DNA from: Rutidosis leptorrhynchoides
Lineage: Eukaryota; Streptophyta; Magnoliopsida; Asterales; Asteraceae
DNA length: 64,000 nt
Direction of reading: 5' to 3'
NCBI RefSeq assembly: GCF_046630445.1
Contig: NC_092339.1
Coordinates: 58,062,001 to 58,126,000 of the forward strand
A program made the translations under genes and the position numbers. The notes under the pieces were generated by a model, which did not search any database, had not been told where the DNA came from, and saw nothing but the letters and a program-made list of their open reading frames with translations. Below, piece after piece: positions 59,873-64,000 of this stretch (positions within the stretch are counted from its first letter, which is position 1; every line of letters starts with the position of its first letter).

Positions 59873-61571
59873 TTTTTTTTTGAAAAGCAAGGCATTATAT
59901 AAAAAACACAACCAAGTTTTACAATGGGCATGAAAAAAAAAGGCCCAATACAAAATACACGACTACGGTTTGCGAGTATGACAAACCAAAACTACTCACA
60001 ACTAAACATAAATATTATACACGACTAAGATACAAATTCGGGTTGTTGATCCACGTAAGCCAATCAATCTTCCTATTCTTCGACCTTTTTGAGATCCACT
60101 CATACGCCTTTACTTGTATTTCATTCAAGGCTACCGGAGGATTCCAACATTTTCCTTTAAAAACTTTTTCGTTTCGATTTCTCCAACTTAGATATGCACT
60201 CACCCACTCTACCGCTTGCCATATTTTCTTACCAAAAGCCGTTGAAGACGTAGGACCATTTCCCCGTAGAATTTCTCCAATACTAAGATTCGTCATATTA
60301 CCTAGACCCCACCAAGAAAATACTCGATCCCAAACATCCATGGCACATTTACAAAAGATCAAGGAGTGTTCCACGGATTCAAGGCCATCATCACACAACA
60401 AGCATCTAACACTATTCAAGTCTATCCCCCTCTTGTCAAGCTCGGTCAAGGCGGGAAGTCGTTTTTGACAAGCCCGCCAAGCAAAAATCTCTATCTTTTT
60501 AGGCACCAAATTATTCTTCATTGTTTCAAAATTATTTGAAACTTCCGCAATTAAATTATTGTCAATAATAAGGGATAGAGATCGAACCGTGTAGATACTG
60601 TTATGTGCAATGGACCATGAACACGTATCAAACCCCTCGCTTGAAAATGAATACTCTGCAATTAGCCTCCTTAGCTCATCTCGATCAGCCGCTGAACGGC
60701 CAGAAATTGGTCTGCTCCAATCTTCAATCAAATTCGCACATGTTGCTGTAACAGTAACTCTGTCTCGAATAGCTGCTGAACTGTTTCGCTCTAGTTTGTA
60801 AAGTCGCGGGAATCTGGACCGTAATCTTGTACCCGATAACCACAGACTGTTCCAAAAAGACTCTGAAGAAAAGCTGCCGACCTGTTTTTTAAAAGAATCT
60901 CTGAAATCGATTCCAAGTTCTTCAATAGTAATACCTGTTAAAAGAATAGACTTTCAAGTAGACGGTTTTAAGGAATGAATTTCTTCACCCCCTAAATCCA
61001 ATCCACCACACGACCCATATATACTCCGGATAATATTGACCCAAAGCGAATCAGTTTCGGTATAAAACCTCCACCACCACTTTCCCAACAAAGACAAATT
61101 TTTACTTTTTAAAAGCCCAATATTTAACCCCCCCTTTTCATATGAATTCACGACCTTTTCCCATTTAACCCATGGAATTTTCGAGTTTAATTCCGACCCG
61201 CCCCAAAAAAACACTCGCCTCACACTCTCAAGAATTTTTAGCACACTAGACGGGGCACGATAGAGAGAGAAGTAATACAATGGAAGGCTATTTAGAACCG
61301 ATTTCTTCCACCAAAAGACATCGACCGCATTTTCCAATTAGAAAGTTTTGATTTTATCTTATCAATTACCGGGCTCCAACTACTCGCCTTATTCATATTT
61401 GCACCAATTGGAAGACCAAGATAATTGAACGGGAATGAGCCAATTTGACATCCCAAGTGACTAGCAAAAAAATTAACTTCATCCGTCTTCAACCCGATCC
61501 CATAAAGACAACTTTTATGATAATTAACCTTTAACCCGGAAGCTAACTCGATGCATTTTAGAAGATTTTGC
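59873..61571 (-). mobile_element. 5'-truncated L1-type LINE
   Basis: The insert is flanked by the 15-bp target duplication AAAACGACATCCTTT (59,858-59,872 and 61,572-61,586). The 3' end is at the left with a poly(A) tail (T-run on + at about 59,873-59,880). The 1.7-kb insert keeps only the last part of ORF2, so reverse transcription stopped early. It lies just downstream of OEP16-2 on the opposite strand. Confidence 0.92.
60015..61571 (-). pseudogene. LINE ORF2, C-terminal part (reverse transcriptase end and zf-RVT)
   Basis: From the 5' side: the end of the reverse transcriptase domain (GLKVNYHKSCLYGIG, NYLGLPIGANM), the connection region (SVLNSLPLYYFSLYRAPSSV, VRRVFFWGGSE), then the zinc-binding zf-RVT domain (VPKKIEIFAWRACQKRLPAL, CLLCDDGLESVEHSLIFCKC) and a final WRNRNEKVFKGK segment. 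The frame shifts near 61,300-61,330, where a few codons of the conserved FGGR-to-KSVLNS stretch are missing, and a stop interrupts it near 60,954. It lacks the endonuclease and the RT catalytic core and cannot be active. Confidence 0.9.
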
Positions 61572-61713
61572 AAAACGACATCCTTTAAAAGTATGGTAGA
61601 GTCTCACAAAGTGAAACAAGGCAGTGTCTCGCATAGTATTTAAAAAAACATAAAAATATAAAAAAGTGAAGTATGTTCATGAATCTTGTAAACAAGTCTG
61701 ACAAATATATATA

Positions 61714-62436
61714 ACTAGTTCAGACCGGCCCGCGCGATGCGACGGGGGCTTTCAGTCGGCGTATTCATATTTAACACAGTTTTATTTACAGAAGGGAAAA
61801 CGGGCTATGTGTTATACGTCGTTGTTGGTGTTGTCGTCTTTAGCGGTTTTTAAAATCTTTCCGGTTCAAACGTAGATAGTTTCGTTTTGTTGATAAAATT
61901 ATTTCGAGCCTAATGGTGCTGGCGAAAAAATTTAACTCGCGTCGAGCAGGAAGATACGGGTTGTCGTTGTGTTTAGTGTCTTTTAAAAAGTGTCCATTTC
62001 GAACGTAGTTAGTATCGTTTTGTTCATAAAATTATTTCGAGTTTGACGCTGCCGTCGTAAAAATTTAACTCGTGCCGAGCGGGAAGACACAGGTTGTCGT
62101 TGTGTTTAGCGTTTTTTTTTAAAAGTGTCCGTTTCGCGTATAGTTAGTCCCGTTGGGTTCCTAAGATTTTTCCGAGTTGAACGGTAGTCACTGAAGAATT
62201 TAACTTGCACCCAGCGAGAAGATAGGGGCTATTATAAATTCGGGTGAAGTTAGTTTCTTATATTTTAATTAAATTATATATTTACACTTATTACCCCTTA
62301 AAAATGTAAACTTGGAGGATCGTTTTGAAAATATAAGCGAAGTTGAGGGGTTATTTATAATGTGAATGCAAACACAAAACTACAACCAAGTTTAATTGAA
62401 ACTACAAGGTTTCCCATGGTTTTTATAATGTAACTA
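61714..62436 (-). mobile_element. Helitron-like 3' ends (tentative)
   Basis: On the - strand two sites end in CTAGT after a GC-rich hairpin. One is at 61,714-61,718, preceded by CGCATCGCGCGGGCC. The other is at 62,433-62,437, preceded by a stem GACCGCGC...GCGCGGTC (62,447-62,483) and an A/T spacer. Hairpin plus CTAG(T) is the hallmark of Helitron 3' ends. No Rep/helicase sequence and no convincing TC 5' end were found. Confidence 0.4.
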
Positions 62437-62960
62437 GAAAAAATTTGACCGCGCGTTGCTGCGGTTGTATTCGGTGCGCGGTCGAATTTGAATATACCTT
62501 GTTTGGTACTTAATATATCTAATAGGTTGGGTTGTTTGTTGGACGTGTATGTATATGTATGTAATTTAGCCCGAAATATTTAATTTTTTTTAACGATATC
62601 CATTTCGCGTATAGTTAGTCACGTTGTGTTCGTAAAATTAATTCGAGTTGAAAGGTGGTCTCGGAAAAATTTAACTCGCACTGAGCGTGAATATAGGGCC
62701 CGTTATTTAGTATTTTTTTAACGATGTCCGTTTCGCATATAGTTAGTCCCGTTGGGTTCGTGAGATTTTTTCGAGTTGAACGGTGGCCTTGGAAAAATTT
62801 AACTCGCACCGAGTTAGAAGATGGGGCCCGTTATAAATTTGGGTGGAATAAGTTTTTTTTATTTTAATAAAATTATATATTTATATTTTTTACCCCTGAA
62901 AAAGTGTAAAGTTGAGGGGGCGATGTGTAAATTGTGCGAAAGTTGGGGGCTCTTTGTAGT
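61800..62960. repeat. Diverged tandem repeat, period about 130 bp
   Basis: Five related blocks end in AAATTTAACTCGCACCGAGC or a variant, near 61,950, 62,085, 62,215, 62,685 and 62,815. Each is preceded by a CGTATAGTTAGTCCCGTT-like and a GAGTTGAACGGTGGTC-like stretch. The first three are adjacent at about 130-bp spacing; the last two follow the second Helitron-like end. Confidence 0.75.
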
Positions 62961-64000
62961 GTGAACGCAAACTAAAAACGACATCGTGTTATAACTAAAA
63001 CGACCAAAAACCCCATGACATTTAGTATGTAGGGGTAATGTAATGTAATGTAATGTAATATAATATAATATAATATAATATAATATAATATAATATAATA
63101 TAATAAAAGGTTAATTTATATATATATATATATATATAACGAATTTCTCCTTATTTACAAATATATATAATTTATATATATAACGAATTTCTCCTTACTT
63201 ATGGAAGAATTGACGGGAAGACTACGACTATTGATGGCAAGATGAAGAAGGTGATTCTTTGGGGTATTTCGACGGTTCTTTTATTTCGATTGTTGTGTTT
63301 TTTGGTTTATATGTTAGCGTTTTGGTTTACATGCTAGTCGGTTGTTATGGGGTTTTCTTTTGTTATTTGCATAGTTGGAGGCTCGGTAGTAGATAGTTAT
63401 AGTTTTGTTAAGTCTCGCTTTCTAGGCCTAAGCGTGATGTATCTTTCGGTAGAAAACGTTTTCGTTTCTATACGAGTTTGCGTTATTTTTGCCGGAAAAA
63501 ATGTATGAAAGAAAAGGCAGGTAAAGCTTATAGGTAGCAGAATGTACAGTCTGAATTGCAGATGTAGAACGTATGATTATAGAAGGGTACGTTGGTTAAT
63601 TAATTGGCGGGAATATATTTGGGAGAAGCACGTTTTTCCACATTAAGAGACTAGTCACTTGATTTTTGCGTTTTGGATGGCTAGAAACACAGACAATCAA
63701 TTTCTTATCTTTGTTTGCCAACTATCAAAAATCAATTATTTACTTTTTCTAAACGCGATAATTAAAAAATTAATCTCAAACGCAATAACTAATATGGAGT
63801 ACCCCTTAATCAATTTATGGAATTAAAGATAAAGGTAGAAGGGTAGATAATTTAATAAACTAGTATCAAGATCAATATATTGCCATACATCAAACAATGG
63901 TTGAACAAGTGTCTCTTACGCTTCTTAAAGAGGCTTTTTGGGTAGGAATCTCAAAGTTAAGGGATCAATTTTCGGCGTTATTTTGATTATCGGCCAAAAA
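62961..64000. other. Intergenic DNA with TAATA repeats and a LINE-tail-like stretch
   Basis: (TAATG/TAATA)n lies at about 63,036-63,105 and (TA)n near 63,117-63,137. A direct repeat of AACGAATTTCTCCTTA follows within 60 bp. The stretch 63,230-63,510 is G/T-rich like a LINE 3' UTR, but no coding part remains. No gene is seen up to the window end. Confidence 0.55.

Overview
The window is nuclear DNA from a flowering plant, most likely a eudicot of the daisy family (Asteraceae). That placement is an inference from several dispersed repeats that I associate with this family and from intron-rich genes with GT-AG borders; it is not proven here. About four fifths of the window is repeats, and three host genes can be supported by splicing, reading frame and family resemblance.

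Layout. Positions 1-6803 hold the 3' part of a protein phosphatase 4 regulatory subunit 3 gene (PP4R3/SMEK family, + strand, 15 exons visible, 5' end outside the window). A CpG-dense 27-bp satellite (about 7.68-10.16 kb) follows and is split by a solo LTR. A PIF/Harbinger-like DNA element (11,348-12,446) carries a 126-aa ORF with its own TATA box. A two-exon defensin-like secreted peptide gene lies on the - strand (12,988-13,374). A 4.2-kb non-coding LTR-like element (14,750-18,978) and an LTR-promoter-like repeat (about 19.67-21.5 kb) come next.

From 22,387 to 53,827 lies one nest. A broken Tekay-like chromovirus (+ strand) has its 3' LTR split by a 3.4-kb LTR-like element (27,713-52,020 overall). 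That element contains both a 4.2-kb relative (30,473-34,664) and a 16.7-kb Athila-like Ty3/Gypsy element on the - strand (34,714-51,373), which looks whole and very young. Each insertion border is supported by a 5-bp target duplication: exact for the three inner insertions, 4 of 5 bases for the chromovirus.

The right arm holds a SINE, a Tourist-like MITE and the seven-exon OEP16-2-type gene (55,434-59,587, + strand), whose upstream region has G-box/ABRE and RY-type motifs. A 5'-truncated LINE with a 15-bp target duplication (- strand) and a cluster of Helitron-like ends with diverged 130-bp repeats complete the window.

The host genes are unrelated housekeeping, plastid and secreted-peptide genes, with no sign of a cluster or operon. 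The most unusual signal is in the repeats. Paired, perfectly self-complementary GC-rich 13-17-mers sit about 20-25 bp upstream of the TATA box in two unrelated LTR families. Similar pairs recur in a third LTR family, inside the Athila-like leader and ahead of its env-like ORF. The four related non-coding LTR-like elements share further conserved parts: an inverted 10-11-mer pair, a CAG/GT-containing module and a 3' hairpin.
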